64,000 nucleotides of DNA, from assembly GCF_005771425.1 (NCBI RefSeq), contig NZ_VBTZ01000005.1:124001-188000 (forward strand). The letters are read 5' to 3'. The position numbers and the translations under genes were made by a program. The notes under the pieces are model-generated. The model had not been told where the DNA came from. It ran no database searches and saw nothing but the letters and a program-made list of their open reading frames with translations. The DNA is from Methylocystis sp. B8 (lineage in GTDB: Bacteria > Pseudomonadota > Alphaproteobacteria > Rhizobiales > Beijerinckiaceae). Of this stretch, positions 36,508-46,163 are shown one piece after another. Each line of letters starts with the position of its first letter. Position 1 is the stretch's first letter.

Positions 36508-37731
36508 ATGAGACGAGTCGTCGTCACCGGAATGGGCATCGTGTCGTCGATCGGCAACACGACGCAGGAGGTGGTCGCTTCGCTGCGCGAGGCGAAATCC
36601 GGCATCGTGCGCGCCGATAAATACGCCGAACTCGGCTTCCGTTCGCAGGTGCACGGCATGCCGACATTGGACCCCTCGACGGTTGTCGATCGCCGCGCCA
36701 TGCGCTTCCATGCGACCGGCACGGCCTGGAACCATGTCGCCATGGATCAGGCGATCCGCGACGCTGGGCTGACCGAGGCGGAAATTTCCAATGAGCGCAC
36801 CGGCATCATCATGGGCTCGGGCGGACCCTCGACGCACACTCTTGTCGAAGCCGCCGACATCACCCGCACGAAGGGACCCAAGCGCGTCGGTCCCTTCGCC
36901 GTGCCGAAATGCATGTCCTCGACGGCCTCGGCGACGCTGGCCGTCTGGTTCAAGATCAAGGGCGTCAACTATTCGATCTCGTCGGCCTGCGCCACGTCCA
37001 ATCATTGCATCGGCAACGCCTATGAGCTGATCCAATACGGCAAGCAGGACATGATCTTCGCGGGCGGCTGCGAGGAACTGGAGTGGGAGCTCTCGGTGCT
37101 CTTCGACGCTATGGGCGCGATGTCCTCCTCCTACAATGATCGACCGGCCACGGCTTCTCGCGCCTATGACAAGAACCGAGACGGATTCGTCATCGCCGGC
37201 GGCGCCGGCGTGTTGGTGCTGGAAGAGCTCGAACACGCCAAGGCGCGCGGCGCGAAAATCTACGCCGAGGTCGCTGGCTACGGCGCGACGTCGGACGGCT
37301 ATGACATGGTGGCGCCTTCCGGCGAAGGCGCCGTACGCTGCATGAAGCAGGCGCTCGCGACCGTGAAATGCCCGATCGACTACATCAATCCACACGCCAC
37401 CGCGACGCCGGTCGGCGACGCCAAGGAAATCGAAGCGCTGCGCGAAGTTTTTGGCGTCGGCGACAAATGCCCGCCGATCGCGGCGACGAAATCCCTGACC
37501 GGCCATTCGCTCGGCGCGACGGGCGTGCAGGAGGCGATCTATTCCCTTTTGATGATGCAGAACGGCTTCATCTGCGAGAGCGCCAATATCGAAGAGCTCG
37601 ACCCCGATTTTGCCGACATGCCGATCATGCGCGAGCGCCTCGATAATGTGAAGCTCGGCGCCGTGCTGTCCAACTCCTTCGGCTTTGGCGGCACCAATGC
37701 GACATTGGTGTTCAAGCATCCGGACGCTTGA
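36508..37731 (+). CDS. fabB: 3-oxoacyl-ACP synthase I
   Basis: 407 residues from [16 protein letters not shown], with a GGGA-type ribosome site nearby. The condensing cysteine lies in [13 protein letters not shown], the histidines in [11 protein letters not shown] and [12 protein letters not shown]. It elongates unsaturated acyl chains made by FabA. A longer upstream frame overlaps fabA and is rejected. Confidence 0.96.
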   Translation: MRRVVVTGMGIVSSIGNTTQEVVASLREAKSGIVRADKYAELGFRSQVHGMPTLDPSTVVDRRAMRFHATGTAWNHVAMDQAIRDAGLTEAEISNERTGIIMGSGGPSTHTLVEAADITRTKGPKRVGPFAVPKCMSSTASATLAVWFKIKGVNYSISSACATSNHCIGNAYELIQYGKQDMIFAGGCEELEWELSVLFDAMGAMSSSYNDRPATASRAYDKNRDGFVIAGGAGVLVLEELEHAKARGAKIYAEVAGYGATSDGYDMVAPSGEGAVRCMKQALATVKCPIDYINPHATATPVGDAKEIEALREVFGVGDKCPPIAATKSLTGHSLGATGVQEAIYSLLMMQNGFICESANIEELDPDFADMPIMRERLDNVKLGAVLSNSFGFGGTNATLVFKHPDA

Positions 37732-37862
37732 TGACTTAGATTGCCCTTTCTGGCGCGGTAGCGCGTCAACTCTCTAGAACAGCGTAACGCGTGCCCGCCT
37801 GCTTGTAGTCGCGCGACTGCAATGCGAAGCGGCCGCGCCATCTTTCCGAGGAACGTTTGTAA

Positions 37863-38672
37863 ATGACGGTCGCCAGCAATTTGATGCAAGGTAAGCGCGG
37901 GCTCATCATGGGCGTCGCCAATGATCATTCGATCGCCTATGGCATCGCGCGCGTTCTTGCGCGCCACGGCGCGACGCTCGCATTCACCTATCAGGGCGAG
38001 GCGCTCGGCAAACGCGTCAAGCCGCTCGCGCAGGAACTCGGATCGAACCTTGTTCTGCCTTGCGACGTCGAAGACATTTCCACCGTCGACCAGGTCTTCG
38101 CCCGTCTCGAATATGACTGGGGCGACATGGATTTTCTCGTCCACTCCATCGCCTATTCCGACAAGAGCGAATTGAAGGGGCTTTATGCCGACACTTCGCG
38201 CGAAAATTTCATTCGCACGCTCGTCATTTCATGTTTCTCCTTCACGGAAGCCTCGCGCCGCGCCGCGGCGCTGATGAAGAATGGCGGATCGCTGCTGACG
38301 GTGAGTTTCGGCGGCGGCACCCATGTCATGCCGAATTACAATGTCATGGGGATCGCCAAGGCGGCGCTCGATTCATCAGTCCGCTATCTCGCCGCCGACT
38401 TCGGCGATCGCGGCATTCGCGTCAATGCGCTGTCGCCCGGCCCGGTGCGGACAATGGCGGGCGCCGGCATCACCGGCGCGCGCGCGATGGGCGCGTTTCA
38501 GAAAAAGCATTGTCCATTGCGCCGGATGATCACGCTTGATGAAATCGGCGGTTCCGCGCTTTATTTTCTATCGGAGCTTTCGGGGGGCGTTACAGGCGAA
38601 GTCCATCTCGTCGACGCCGGCTACAACATCATGTTGCAGCCTCGTCCCGAGGATTTGAACGGCGAGGAGTGA
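37863..38672 (+). CDS. fabI: Enoyl-ACP reductase (NADH)
   Basis: 269 residues. The N-terminal GVANDHSIAYGIARVLA, the catalytic YNVMGIAKAAL (Tyr-x6-Lys) and the NAD-binding SLNALSPGPVRT-like NALSPGPVRTMAGAGI mark FabI. It performs the last reduction in fatty-acid elongation. It is 131 bases after fabB and 4 bases before a cytochrome gene. Confidence 0.96.
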   Translation: MTVASNLMQGKRGLIMGVANDHSIAYGIARVLARHGATLAFTYQGEALGKRVKPLAQELGSNLVLPCDVEDISTVDQVFARLEYDWGDMDFLVHSIAYSDKSELKGLYADTSRENFIRTLVISCFSFTEASRRAAALMKNGGSLLTVSFGGGTHVMPNYNVMGIAKAALDSSVRYLAADFGDRGIRVNALSPGPVRTMAGAGITGARAMGAFQKKHCPLRRMITLDEIGGSALYFLSELSGGVTGEVHLVDAGYNIMLQPRPEDLNGEE

Positions 38673-38676
38673 CGAA

Positions 38677-38991
38677 ATGAGGATAGCGCTCTCTTTAGCA
38701 CTGGTCCTCGTTGCCGCGCCGGCGAGCGCCGCGGGCGCCGATCCTGCGACCGGCGAACATATCGCCAAAACCGAATGCGCCACCTGTCATGCGATCGCGC
38801 GCGACGCCGAGGCGAAGAGTCCCGATCCCAAGGCCCCTCGTTTCGTCGATGTCGCCAAGATGGCTTCGACGACCGAACTGTCGCTTAAAGTGTTCCTGCG
38901 CTCATCGCACAGGAACATGCCGAATTTCATTCTTTCGCGCGAAGAGATCGACTCGCTTGCGAGCTATATTTTGGAGCTTGGCGGCAAATAG
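38677..38991 (+). CDS. Small periplasmic monohaem cytochrome c
   Basis: 104 residues with a signal peptide (ALSLALVLVAAPASAAG) and the haem motif CATCH near residue 35; the axial methionine is probably in SHRNMPNFILS. Residues NMPNFILSREEIDSLASYIL form the class I cytochrome end. It starts 4 bases after fabI. The electron donor and acceptor are unknown. Confidence 0.88.
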   Translation: MRIALSLALVLVAAPASAAGADPATGEHIAKTECATCHAIARDAEAKSPDPKAPRFVDVAKMASTTELSLKVFLRSSHRNMPNFILSREEIDSLASYILELGGK

Positions 38992-39254
38992 CGCGCCGCC
39001 TCTTCCCTTTTGCCTCTATGTCGAGGCGGGCGTCCCGATTGGGCTTGTCGCGAACGACAGCGGTGATGCCTAGTGCGAAATTGCTTTCGGGCGAGCGGCC
39101 TTCCTCGGCCAGTTCCCTGTCGATGATCTTATCGGTCTCGGACTTGGAGAAGCGTGTGGCGATGGAGGAAGCTGCGCGCCATGCCGAAGATTGACACTCT
39201 CTATAGCGATCGGCGACCATCGATCCATCTGACGACCGGAAAGGAGGCTCCAAG

Positions 39255-39659
39255 ATGCGGATCCGGGAGATCGATCATCTCGTGCTTCGCGTCGCTGATC
39301 TCGACGCGATGCTGAAATTTTATTGCGACGTGCTTGGCTGCGCGATCGAACGGAGAAACGACGCCCTCGGCATCGTGCAGCTCAGGGCAGGGCGCTCACT
39401 GCTTGATCTCGCGCCCGTCGACGGCCAGCTCGGCCGCGCCGGCGGCGGCGCGCCGGGAAGGGAAGGACGTAATCTCGATCACTTCTGCTTCCGGGTCGAC
39501 CCTTTCGACGAGAGCAAAATCCGCAGCCACCTCGCAGCACATAACGTCGAGGCCGGCGAAACCGCTTCACGCTTTGGCGCAGAGGGCCAAGGACTGTCGA
39601 TCTACATCAAGGATCCCGAACAGAATGTCGTCGAACTGAAAGGGCCGCCAATCGGTTGA
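39255..39659 (+). CDS. VOC superfamily (glyoxalase-like) protein
   Basis: 134 residues of paired beta-alpha-beta-beta-beta modules: REIDHLVLRVADLDAMLKFY with the metal histidine, NLDHFCFRVDPFD, and IYIKDPEQNVVELKG with the metal glutamate. Members include glyoxalases and dioxygenases; the substrate cannot be told. It has GGAGG close before the ATG. Confidence 0.9.
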   Translation: MRIREIDHLVLRVADLDAMLKFYCDVLGCAIERRNDALGIVQLRAGRSLLDLAPVDGQLGRAGGGAPGREGRNLDHFCFRVDPFDESKIRSHLAAHNVEAGETASRFGAEGQGLSIYIKDPEQNVVELKGPPIG

Positions 39660-39991
39660 CGCCTGTTCAGCAAACAACGACAGCCCCGTTTTCGGAAGCG
39701 TTTCTCGCCGACTTATGGATAACCTACAGAAAGCTCACATCTAGATTGCACGCTCGCGGGTCCAGATTTGAGGCTTAAACGGTGGTTGGGGCTTGACGTT
39801 GACAGCCTGGGCGCCAAGCTCATAGGCAGCGCGAACGTCTCCGTTCGACTCCAGTCATCGCCCTGACATGATTGAGGGATTGAACCGGATGAGCTTTAAG
39901 CGACGACGAAAAACGAACTTCAGGATGAAGATCGAGAGGATGATCCATTTGAACGGCCCAAGAACCGGGCGGCGGCTGGCGCGGGGAAAGC
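39660..39991. other. 332-base interval upstream of the flippase-phoR operon
   Basis: Contains TTGACG/TTGACA at 39793-39804 with CATAGG 16 bases later, a weak promoter candidate for the plus-strand operon. A small basic reading frame (39868-40008) lies in it. I see no Pho box, repeat or terminator here. Confidence 0.35.
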
Positions 39992-40008
39992 GTGACGCGA
40001 CAGGATAA
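39868..40008 (+). CDS. Possible small basic protein of 46 residues
   Basis: ATG at 39868 opens a 46-codon frame ending TAA at 40006-40008, rich in Arg and Lys (FKRRRKTNFRMKIERM, RTGRRLARGKRDATG). It overlaps the GTG start of the flippase-like gene by 17 bases, which would allow coupling. There is no strong ribosome site. It may be a chance frame; no family is recognised. Confidence 0.25.
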   Translation: MIEGLNRMSFKRRRKTNFRMKIERMIHLNGPRTGRRLARGKRDATG

Positions 40009-41059
40009 CGATCTGGTGCAAGCCTCCACGCCGGGCCTGCCTGTCGTAAGGCCACGAGAAAACTTTTTTGACTCGCTGCGGAAACGGCTGCCCAAAGGGG
40101 CTCTGAGCGCGCTGGGCCTTGGGGCGAGTCTCGCCGTCTTTGCGCTCGCCGCATATGTTCTCGGAAAAACGCTATCGGGCCTCAGCTACAGCGATCTGCT
40201 GAACGCCTTTCGTGCGACAAGCGCGACACAGATTCTCGCGGCGCTAGCGCTTTCCGCGCTCTCTTATCTCTTCCTGACGGGCTATGACGTCGTCGCTCTG
40301 CATCATATGCGAACGCATGCGCCTTATAGAGTGGCCGCGCTGGCGTCCTTCGCGAGCTACGCCATTTCATTCAACCTTGGATTTCCTGTCATCACCAGCG
40401 CGGCGGTCCGCTATTGGATATATTCGCGCGTTGCGCTGAGCGCGCTTCAGGTCGCCAACATCACCGTCTTCGCCGGCGTCACCTTCTGGCTCGGCATGAC
40501 GCTGATGATAGGCATAGGCTTCGTTTATGGCGCGGATGCGCTTGCCGCGCTCGACGGGGCGCCAGCCATTCTTCACATTATTCCCGGCGTGCTCGTGCTC
40601 GGCGGCGTTCTCTTCTATTTTGGCTGGGTAACGCTAGAGCGCCGCAGCATTAAGCTTCGCGGCCACACTCTTGACCTGCCTGGCTTCGTCCCGACTGTGG
40701 CGCAGTTCGCGCTCGGCGTCGCCGACCTGTGCTGCGCCTCCGGCGCGCTCTATGTGCTGCTTCCCGCGGACGTCCCGCTGGACTTTGTTCCCTTCGTCGC
40801 GGTTTATATTGTCGCCTGCATTCTCGGCGTGATCAGCCATGCGCCGGGCGGCATCGGCGTCTTTGAAGCGACCATGCTGCACGCCATTCCGGCGGCTTCG
40901 CACGAAAGCGTTCTGGCGTCGCTGCTTCTGTTTCGGATGATCTACTATTTTATACCGTTCATCGTCGCGCTTGCGCTTCTTGGCGCTGACGAAGGCGCGC
41001 GCCGCTGGGCGACTTTGCGTGAGGCTATCGCGCGTATTGTGGAGGAGCGCTCGAATTGA
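39992..41059 (+). CDS. Lysylphosphatidylglycerol synthase-type membrane protein (flippase domain)
   Basis: 355 residues with about eight membrane segments (for example LGASLAVFALAAYVLGKTL, ILAALALSALSYLFLTGY, FVAVYIVACILGVISHAPGG). GVISHAPGGIGVFEATML is the signature of the LPG_synthase_TM / UPF0104 family, the flippase half of MprF. The C-terminal synthase domain is absent, so it would translocate rather than make lipids. The start is GTG with GGGGA upstream. Its end overlaps phoR by four bases, tying it to phosphate signalling. Confidence 0.85.
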   Translation: MTRQDNDLVQASTPGLPVVRPRENFFDSLRKRLPKGALSALGLGASLAVFALAAYVLGKTLSGLSYSDLLNAFRATSATQILAALALSALSYLFLTGYDVVALHHMRTHAPYRVAALASFASYAISFNLGFPVITSAAVRYWIYSRVALSALQVANITVFAGVTFWLGMTLMIGIGFVYGADALAALDGAPAILHIIPGVLVLGGVLFYFGWVTLERRSIKLRGHTLDLPGFVPTVAQFALGVADLCCASGALYVLLPADVPLDFVPFVAVYIVACILGVISHAPGGIGVFEATMLHAIPAASHESVLASLLLFRMIYYFIPFIVALALLGADEGARRWATLREAIARIVEERSN

Positions 41060-42153
41060 ATGGCGCCGGGCCAGTCGTCATGACTCTGTCGGTTGAGCAA
41101 CGCAAGTGGCGCAATCAAGCGATGGATCTGCTGTCGCCTGTGATCAATGCGCTCCCCGAGCCAATTTTCGTCATCGACTCGGAAACGCACGTCGTCGCCG
41201 TTAACGCCGCCGCGCAATCTCTCTCGCCCGCCATTCGCCTGAACGAACCGCTTTCCCGCAGTCTTCGCTCGCCCGATATGCTCGACGCCGTCGCCCGCGT
41301 GCTCGCCGGCGGCGAGACCGAGAAAACCGTCTGGGTCGAGCGCCTACCGGTGGAATGCTGGTTCGAAGCCCATATCGCCCCGATGCAGATCGAGGGGTTC
41401 GAGCCGGCCGCAATGGTGAGCCTGCGGGATCTCACCGAGTCTCGGCGCGTCGAGCGCATGCGCGTCGACTTCGTCGCCAACGCCAGCCATGAATTGCGCA
41501 CGCCGCTCGCGTCCCTTCTCGGCTTCGTCGAGACGTTGCAAGGACCGGCGCGCGAGGACGCCGAAACGCGCGATAAATTCCTCGCCATCATGCGCGAGCA
41601 GGCGCAGCGGATGGCGCGCCTCGTCGACGATCTTCTGTCGCTCTCGCGCATCGAGCAGCATATGCATCTGCGGCCGGCGACGCCCGTCGACCTCACTCTC
41701 CTGGTCGCGCATATCGTCGACACGCTGTCGCAGATGGCCGAGGACGGGGGCGTCGCCATCAACCTCGATCTCCAGCCGAACGTCGTTGCGCCGGGCGATC
41801 GGGACGAGCTTGCGCGCGTCATAGAGAATCTCGTCGAGAACGCGTTGAAATATGGGTGCGCCGAGCATGGCGCCTGCAAGCCGATCGACATTTCGCTCGC
41901 CCGCAAGGGCGCGCTCGCCGTTCTGTCGGTGCGCGACTATGGTCCCGGCGTCGCGCCGGAGCATATTCCGCGGCTCACAGAACGCTTCTATCGCGTCGAT
42001 GCGGGCAAGAGCCGCGCCAAAGGGGGCACCGGGCTCGGCCTCGCCATTGTCAAACATATCGTGCTGCGCCATCGCGGCCGGCTGGTGATCGAATCCGCGC
42101 TCGGCGAAGGCACGCTGTTTCGCGTCATCCTTCCGGGAACCGAGGTTGGTTAA
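41056..42153 (+). CDS. phoR: Phosphate regulon sensor kinase PhoR
   Basis: 365 residues from the TTG at 41056 (ATG at 41080 is possible). PAS region INALPEPIFVIDSETHVVAVN, H-box VANASHELRTPLASLLGFVE, N-box IENLVENALKYG, and ATP motifs DYGPGVAPEHIPRLTERFYRV and KGGTGLGLAIVKHI. No membrane segment is visible, unlike the classical PhoR with an N-terminal anchor. It phosphorylates PhoB, encoded at 46877-47623, and is sensed through PhoU and PstB. Confidence 0.93.
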   Translation: MNGAGPVVMTLSVEQRKWRNQAMDLLSPVINALPEPIFVIDSETHVVAVNAAAQSLSPAIRLNEPLSRSLRSPDMLDAVARVLAGGETEKTVWVERLPVECWFEAHIAPMQIEGFEPAAMVSLRDLTESRRVERMRVDFVANASHELRTPLASLLGFVETLQGPAREDAETRDKFLAIMREQAQRMARLVDDLLSLSRIEQHMHLRPATPVDLTLLVAHIVDTLSQMAEDGGVAINLDLQPNVVAPGDRDELARVIENLVENALKYGCAEHGACKPIDISLARKGALAVLSVRDYGPGVAPEHIPRLTERFYRVDAGKSRAKGGTGLGLAIVKHIVLRHRGRLVIESALGEGTLFRVILPGTEVG

Positions 42154-42187
42154 AGCGCTAAGTTATTTAAAAATATATATTTTGATT

Positions 42188-42228
42188 ATGTCATAAAACT
42201 GTAATCTATCTGTCACAAAAACCTGTTG
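42188..42228 (+). promoter_or_regulatory. Pho box with three 11-bp-spaced direct repeats
   Basis: ATGTCAT at 42188, CTGTAAT at 42199 and CTGTCAC at 42210 are 7-mers spaced exactly 11 bases apart, each followed by four A-rich or CTAT bases. This is the consensus arrangement for PhoB binding; a weak fourth unit (ACCTGTT) is at 42221. They lie 80-120 bases before pstS in a strikingly AT-rich interval and should activate the pst operon under phosphate starvation. Confidence 0.9.
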
Positions 42229-42304
42229 TCGGATCGCTAGTTTCTGGCGCGCGGTGGCGCGGGGCGCACCGCGAAATCTGTTCTCGAGCAAAAGAGACCT
42301 TCAA

Positions 42305-43351
42305 ATGATCTCGACGATCTTCAAGCGCGGCGCTGGCGCAGCGCTCGCTCTCGCCGTTTTGGCTGGCGCGGCGAGCGCGATGGACATTTCCGGCGCGGGC
42401 GCGACCTTCCCTTACCCGATCTACGCCAAATGGGCCGAGGCCTATAAGAAAGAGACTGGCAACGGCCTTAACTACCAGTCGATCGGCTCGGGCGGCGGCA
42501 TCAAGCAGATCAAGGCGCGCACGGTCACTTTCGGCGCCACGGACCAGCCGCTGAAGGCCGACGACCTCCAGTCCGCGGGCCTCATTCAGTGGCCGCAGGT
42601 GATCGGCGGCATCGTCCCGGTCGTCAATCTGGACGGCGTCACGGGCGGCGAGCTCACGCTGAACGGCGAGACGATCGCGAAGATTTTCCTTGGCGAAATC
42701 ACAAAATGGGACGACGCGGCGATCAAAAAGCTTAACCCGAAGGTCAAGCTGTCTTCGGCGCCGATCGTTGTGGTCCATCGTTCGGACGGGTCGGGCACGA
42801 CCTTTAACTTCACCAATTATCTCTCGAAGGTTTCCCCCGACTGGAAGTCGAAAGTCGGCGAGAACACTTCGGTTGAATGGCCGGTCGGCATTGGGGCCAA
42901 GGGCAATGAAGGCGTGGCGAACAATGTCGCCAACACCAAGGGCGCCATCGGCTACGTCGAATACGCCTACGCCAAGCAGAACAAGCTGACCTATACGAAG
43001 ATGATCAATAAGGACAGCAAGGTCGTGGCGCCGAGCATGGACTCCTTCCAGGCGGCGGCGGCAGGCGCCGACTGGGCCCATGCCGAAGGGTTCTATGAGA
43101 TCCTGACGAACGAGCCTGGCGCGAAGGCCTGGCCGATCACGGCGGCGACCTTTATCCTTCTGCCCAAGGAGCCGAAGGACGAGGCGGCCGCGGGCGAGGC
43201 GTTGAAATTCTTTGGCTGGGCCTTTGTCCATGGCGGCAAAATGGCTGAAGAGCTCGATTACATTCCGATGCCGAAAGCGGTCGTCGAGCTCATCAAGAAG
43301 ACCTGGGCGAACGTTAAAGGGACCGACGGCAAGCCGCTGTCGTCGCTTTGA
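42305..43351 (+). CDS. pstS: Phosphate ABC transporter substrate-binding protein
   Basis: 348 residues with a Sec signal ([15 protein letters not shown]). Phosphate-binding blocks: [31 protein letters not shown], and [19 protein letters not shown]. It binds phosphate in the periplasm for PstCAB. ATG at 42305 is chosen; a longer frame extends upstream. Expression should follow the Pho box 80 bases upstream. Confidence 0.97.
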   Translation: MISTIFKRGAGAALALAVLAGAASAMDISGAGATFPYPIYAKWAEAYKKETGNGLNYQSIGSGGGIKQIKARTVTFGATDQPLKADDLQSAGLIQWPQVIGGIVPVVNLDGVTGGELTLNGETIAKIFLGEITKWDDAAIKKLNPKVKLSSAPIVVVHRSDGSGTTFNFTNYLSKVSPDWKSKVGENTSVEWPVGIGAKGNEGVANNVANTKGAIGYVEYAYAKQNKLTYTKMINKDSKVVAPSMDSFQAAAAGADWAHAEGFYEILTNEPGAKAWPITAATFILLPKEPKDEAAAGEALKFFGWAFVHGGKMAEELDYIPMPKAVVELIKKTWANVKGTDGKPLSSL

Positions 43352-43378
43352 CGCGGTTGACCGACGACTTGGTGAAAT

Positions 43379-43405
43379 CCGACGGCCGTTTTGCGCGGCC
43401 GTCGG
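43379..43405 (+). promoter_or_regulatory. Stem-loop between pstS and pstC
   Basis: A perfect 10-bp stem (CCGACGGCCG and CGGCCGTCGG) closes a 7-base loop TTTTGCG. No T-tract follows, so it is more likely an mRNA-stabilising or partial-terminator hairpin that raises PstS over the membrane components. It also supports a pstC start downstream of it. Confidence 0.65.
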
Positions 43406-43515
43406 TTGCGATTGGCGCCTTTGGCCGAACGAAAGCGCCGGGAGTTGAGCGGATGTTCTCGATCGAGCCGAGTCGGCGAAATGCGAATGGAGCCGGCGGG
43501 GAGGCAGGTTCGGAA

Positions 43516-44505
43516 ATGTCGGAAGTCGTGTTGCAGCAGGCGACGGCGTCATCAGTCGCAACGGATCGAGCGCGCATCCTCGTCCGATTGGCGCTCGTCG
43601 ATCGTATCTTCCGCGAGCTGACGCGTGGGGCGGCGATCGCCGTATTGGTGATTCTGGGCGGCGTCATTCTCTCCTTGGTCTATGGCTCATGGCCGGCCAT
43701 GAAGGCGTTTGGCTTCGGATTCCTCGTCTCGCAGGCGTGGAATCCGGTGACTGACAATTTCGGCGCCCTGCCGGCGATCTATGGCACGATCCTGACCTCG
43801 GTCATCGCTATGCTGATCGCCATTCCAGTCGGCCTCGGCATCGCCGTCTTCTTGACCGAACTCTGTCCGCACGTTTTTCGCCGCCCGATTGGCACCGCGA
43901 TCGAGCTTCTCGCCGGAATTCCTTCCATCATCTACGGCATCTGGGGCCTCTTCGTACTCGCGCCGTTTCTCCAATCTCATGTGCAGCCTGCGCTGATCGC
44001 GGCGTTCGGCGACATTCCACTATTCTCAACATTGTTCGCTGGTCCGCCTTACGGGATCGGAATCCTGACGGCGGGCTTCATTCTTGCGATCATGGTGCTG
44101 CCCTTCGTCGCCTCGATCTCGCGGGACGTCTTCGAGACCGTGCCGCCGGTGTTGAAAGAGGCTGCGTCCGGAATCGGCTGCACAACCTGGGAAGTTATGC
44201 GCTACGTCGTCATGCCTTATACGCGCGTCGGCGTGATCGGCGGCGTCATGTTGGGACTCGGCAGGGCGCTGGGCGAGACGATGGCGGTCACCTTCGTGAT
44301 CGGCAACGCCCATAAGATTTCCGGGTCGCTACTTGCGCCCGGCACGACGATTTCCGCGACCATCGCCAATGAATTCACTGAGGCCGTCGGCGATCTTTAC
44401 ACGTCAGCCCTGATCGAACTCGGCCTCATTCTCTTCGTCATCACATTCTTCGTTCTGGCGATCGCGCGTTACATGTTGATGCGCATCGAGCAAAAGGCGG
44501 CGTAA
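43516..44505 (+). CDS. pstC: Phosphate ABC transporter permease PstC
   Basis: 329 residues from [10 protein letters not shown]. Six membrane segments begin with [19 protein letters not shown]; the EAA loop that docks PstB reads [22 protein letters not shown] start at ATG 43453, with GGGAG eight bases upstream, is a fair alternative and would add 21 residues. It forms the inner-membrane channel with PstA. Confidence 0.93.
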   Translation: MSEVVLQQATASSVATDRARILVRLALVDRIFRELTRGAAIAVLVILGGVILSLVYGSWPAMKAFGFGFLVSQAWNPVTDNFGALPAIYGTILTSVIAMLIAIPVGLGIAVFLTELCPHVFRRPIGTAIELLAGIPSIIYGIWGLFVLAPFLQSHVQPALIAAFGDIPLFSTLFAGPPYGIGILTAGFILAIMVLPFVASISRDVFETVPPVLKEAASGIGCTTWEVMRYVVMPYTRVGVIGGVMLGLGRALGETMAVTFVIGNAHKISGSLLAPGTTISATIANEFTEAVGDLYTSALIELGLILFVITFFVLAIARYMLMRIEQKAA

Positions 44506-44515
44506 GGAGACGCTC

Positions 44516-45358
44516 ATGTCGCTTTATGCATCTCGACGCAGCGCCAATTCCACAGCGACGACCCTCTGCTGGGTCGCGGCGGTGTTCGGACTGGCGTGGC
44601 TCTTCCTGATACTGATCGCGCTTCTTTACGAGGGTCTGCGCGGCCTGTCCCCGGCAGTCTTCACCCAAATGACGCCCCCACCCGGCAGTGACGGCGGGTT
44701 GCTCAACGCGATCTTCGGCTCGCTCATCATGACGGTGATCGGCGTCGCCATCGGCACGCCGCTCGGCATGCTGGCGGGAACCTACATGGCTGAATACGGC
44801 CGATATTCAAAGCTGACGACTGTTGTGCGCTTCATCAACGACATCCTGCTCAGCGCGCCCTCAATCGTCGTTGGCCTTTTCGTTTACACCATGCTGGTGC
44901 ATCCGATGGGCCATTTCTCCGCGATTTCCGGGGCGGTCGCGCTCGCGCTGCTCGTTATCCCTGTCGTAGTGCGAACAACAGAAGACATGCTTCTGCTCGT
45001 GCCGGGATCGATGCGTGAAGCGGCTTCGGCGCTCGGCGCGCCCCGCGCGCATGTCGTCTCCAGAGTCGCCTATCGCGCCGCCAAGGCGGGCCTGATCACC
45101 GGCGTGCTGCTGGCGATCGCCCGGGTGTCCGGCGAGACCGCGCCGCTTCTATTCACGGCGCTGAACAATCAGTTCTGGAGCACCGACCTGGCCGCCCCAA
45201 TGGCGAGCCTGCCCGTCGTCATCTTCCAGTTCGCGCTCTCGCCCTACAAGGACTGGCAGCAGCTCGCCTGGACCGGCGCGCTTCTCATCACCGTCGCTGT
45301 TCTCGCTCTATCGATCGCTGCGCGCACGTTAAGCGCCGGCCGGAGGAAATCGAAATGA
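44516..45358 (+). CDS. pstA: Phosphate ABC transporter permease PstA
   Basis: 280 residues, six membrane segments (for example [37 protein letters not shown]). The EAA-type loop reads [20 protein letters not shown]. It overlaps pstB by four bases and starts 10 bases after pstC. Confidence 0.96.
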   Translation: MSLYASRRSANSTATTLCWVAAVFGLAWLFLILIALLYEGLRGLSPAVFTQMTPPPGSDGGLLNAIFGSLIMTVIGVAIGTPLGMLAGTYMAEYGRYSKLTTVVRFINDILLSAPSIVVGLFVYTMLVHPMGHFSAISGAVALALLVIPVVVRTTEDMLLLVPGSMREAASALGAPRAHVVSRVAYRAAKAGLITGVLLAIARVSGETAPLLFTALNNQFWSTDLAAPMASLPVVIFQFALSPYKDWQQLAWTGALLITVAVLALSIAARTLSAGRRKSK

Positions 45359-46140
45359 ACGCCGCTGTCCAAGCACCGAAAGAGCCGCCGACGAAAGTTT
45401 CGGTGAGCGGTCTCGATTTCTATTACGGGGCGGATCGTTCACTCAAAAACATCAGCATGCCGCTTCACACAAATAAGGTTACGGCTTTCATCGGACCTTC
45501 CGGCTGCGGCAAGTCGACTTTGCTGCGCGTGTTGAACCGGATGTACGACCTCTACCCCGGACAGCGGGCGGAGGGCGAAGTGCTGCTTGACGGCGAGAAT
45601 ATTCTCGACCCTGCGATCGATCTTAATGCTCTGCGCGCGCGCGTCGGCATGATCTTCCAAAAGCCGACGCCATTCCCCATGTCGATCTATGAAAATATCG
45701 CCTTCGGCATTCGGCTCTATGAGAAACTGCCGCGCGCCGATCTCGATGCGCGGGTCGAAGCGGCCCTGCGCGGCGCCGCTCTCTGGGACGAGGTGAAAGA
45801 TAAGCTCCACGCCAGCGGTCTCGGCCTTTCGGGCGGACAGCAGCAGCGTCTCTGCATTGCGCGTAGCGTGGCCGTACAACCGGAAGTCATTCTGTTCGAC
45901 GAACCCTGCTCGGCGCTCGATCCGATCTCGACGGCGAAAGTCGAAGAGCTCATCGACGAGCTTACGAACCGCTACACGATCGCGATCGTCACTCACAATA
46001 TGCAGCAGGCGGTGCGCGTGTCCGATTACACCGCCTTCATGTATCTCGGCGAACTCATCGAATTCGGCGAGACTGACGACGTGTTCAACAAGCCGAAGGA
46101 AAAGCGAACGCTCGACTATATCACGGGCCGTTTTGGCTAA
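45355..46140 (+). CDS. pstB: Phosphate ABC transporter ATPase PstB
   Basis: 261 residues: Walker [18 protein letters not shown]-loop [15 protein letters not shown], signature [16 protein letters not shown], Walker [16 protein letters not shown], switch [18 protein letters not shown] is characteristic of PstB. It powers uptake and helps report phosphate status to PhoR. Confidence 0.97.
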   Translation: MNAAVQAPKEPPTKVSVSGLDFYYGADRSLKNISMPLHTNKVTAFIGPSGCGKSTLLRVLNRMYDLYPGQRAEGEVLLDGENILDPAIDLNALRARVGMIFQKPTPFPMSIYENIAFGIRLYEKLPRADLDARVEAALRGAALWDEVKDKLHASGLGLSGGQQQRLCIARSVAVQPEVILFDEPCSALDPISTAKVEELIDELTNRYTIAIVTHNMQQAVRVSDYTAFMYLGELIEFGETDDVFNKPKEKRTLDYITGRFG

Positions 46141-46163
46141 GCAGCGACTCAAGGACGGCGCTC

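Noticed and set aside
38993-39253. A minus-strand frame of about 85 codons between the cytochrome c and VOC genes
   Set aside because: It reads into the cytochrome gene on the other strand, has no ribosome site, and no recognisable motif.
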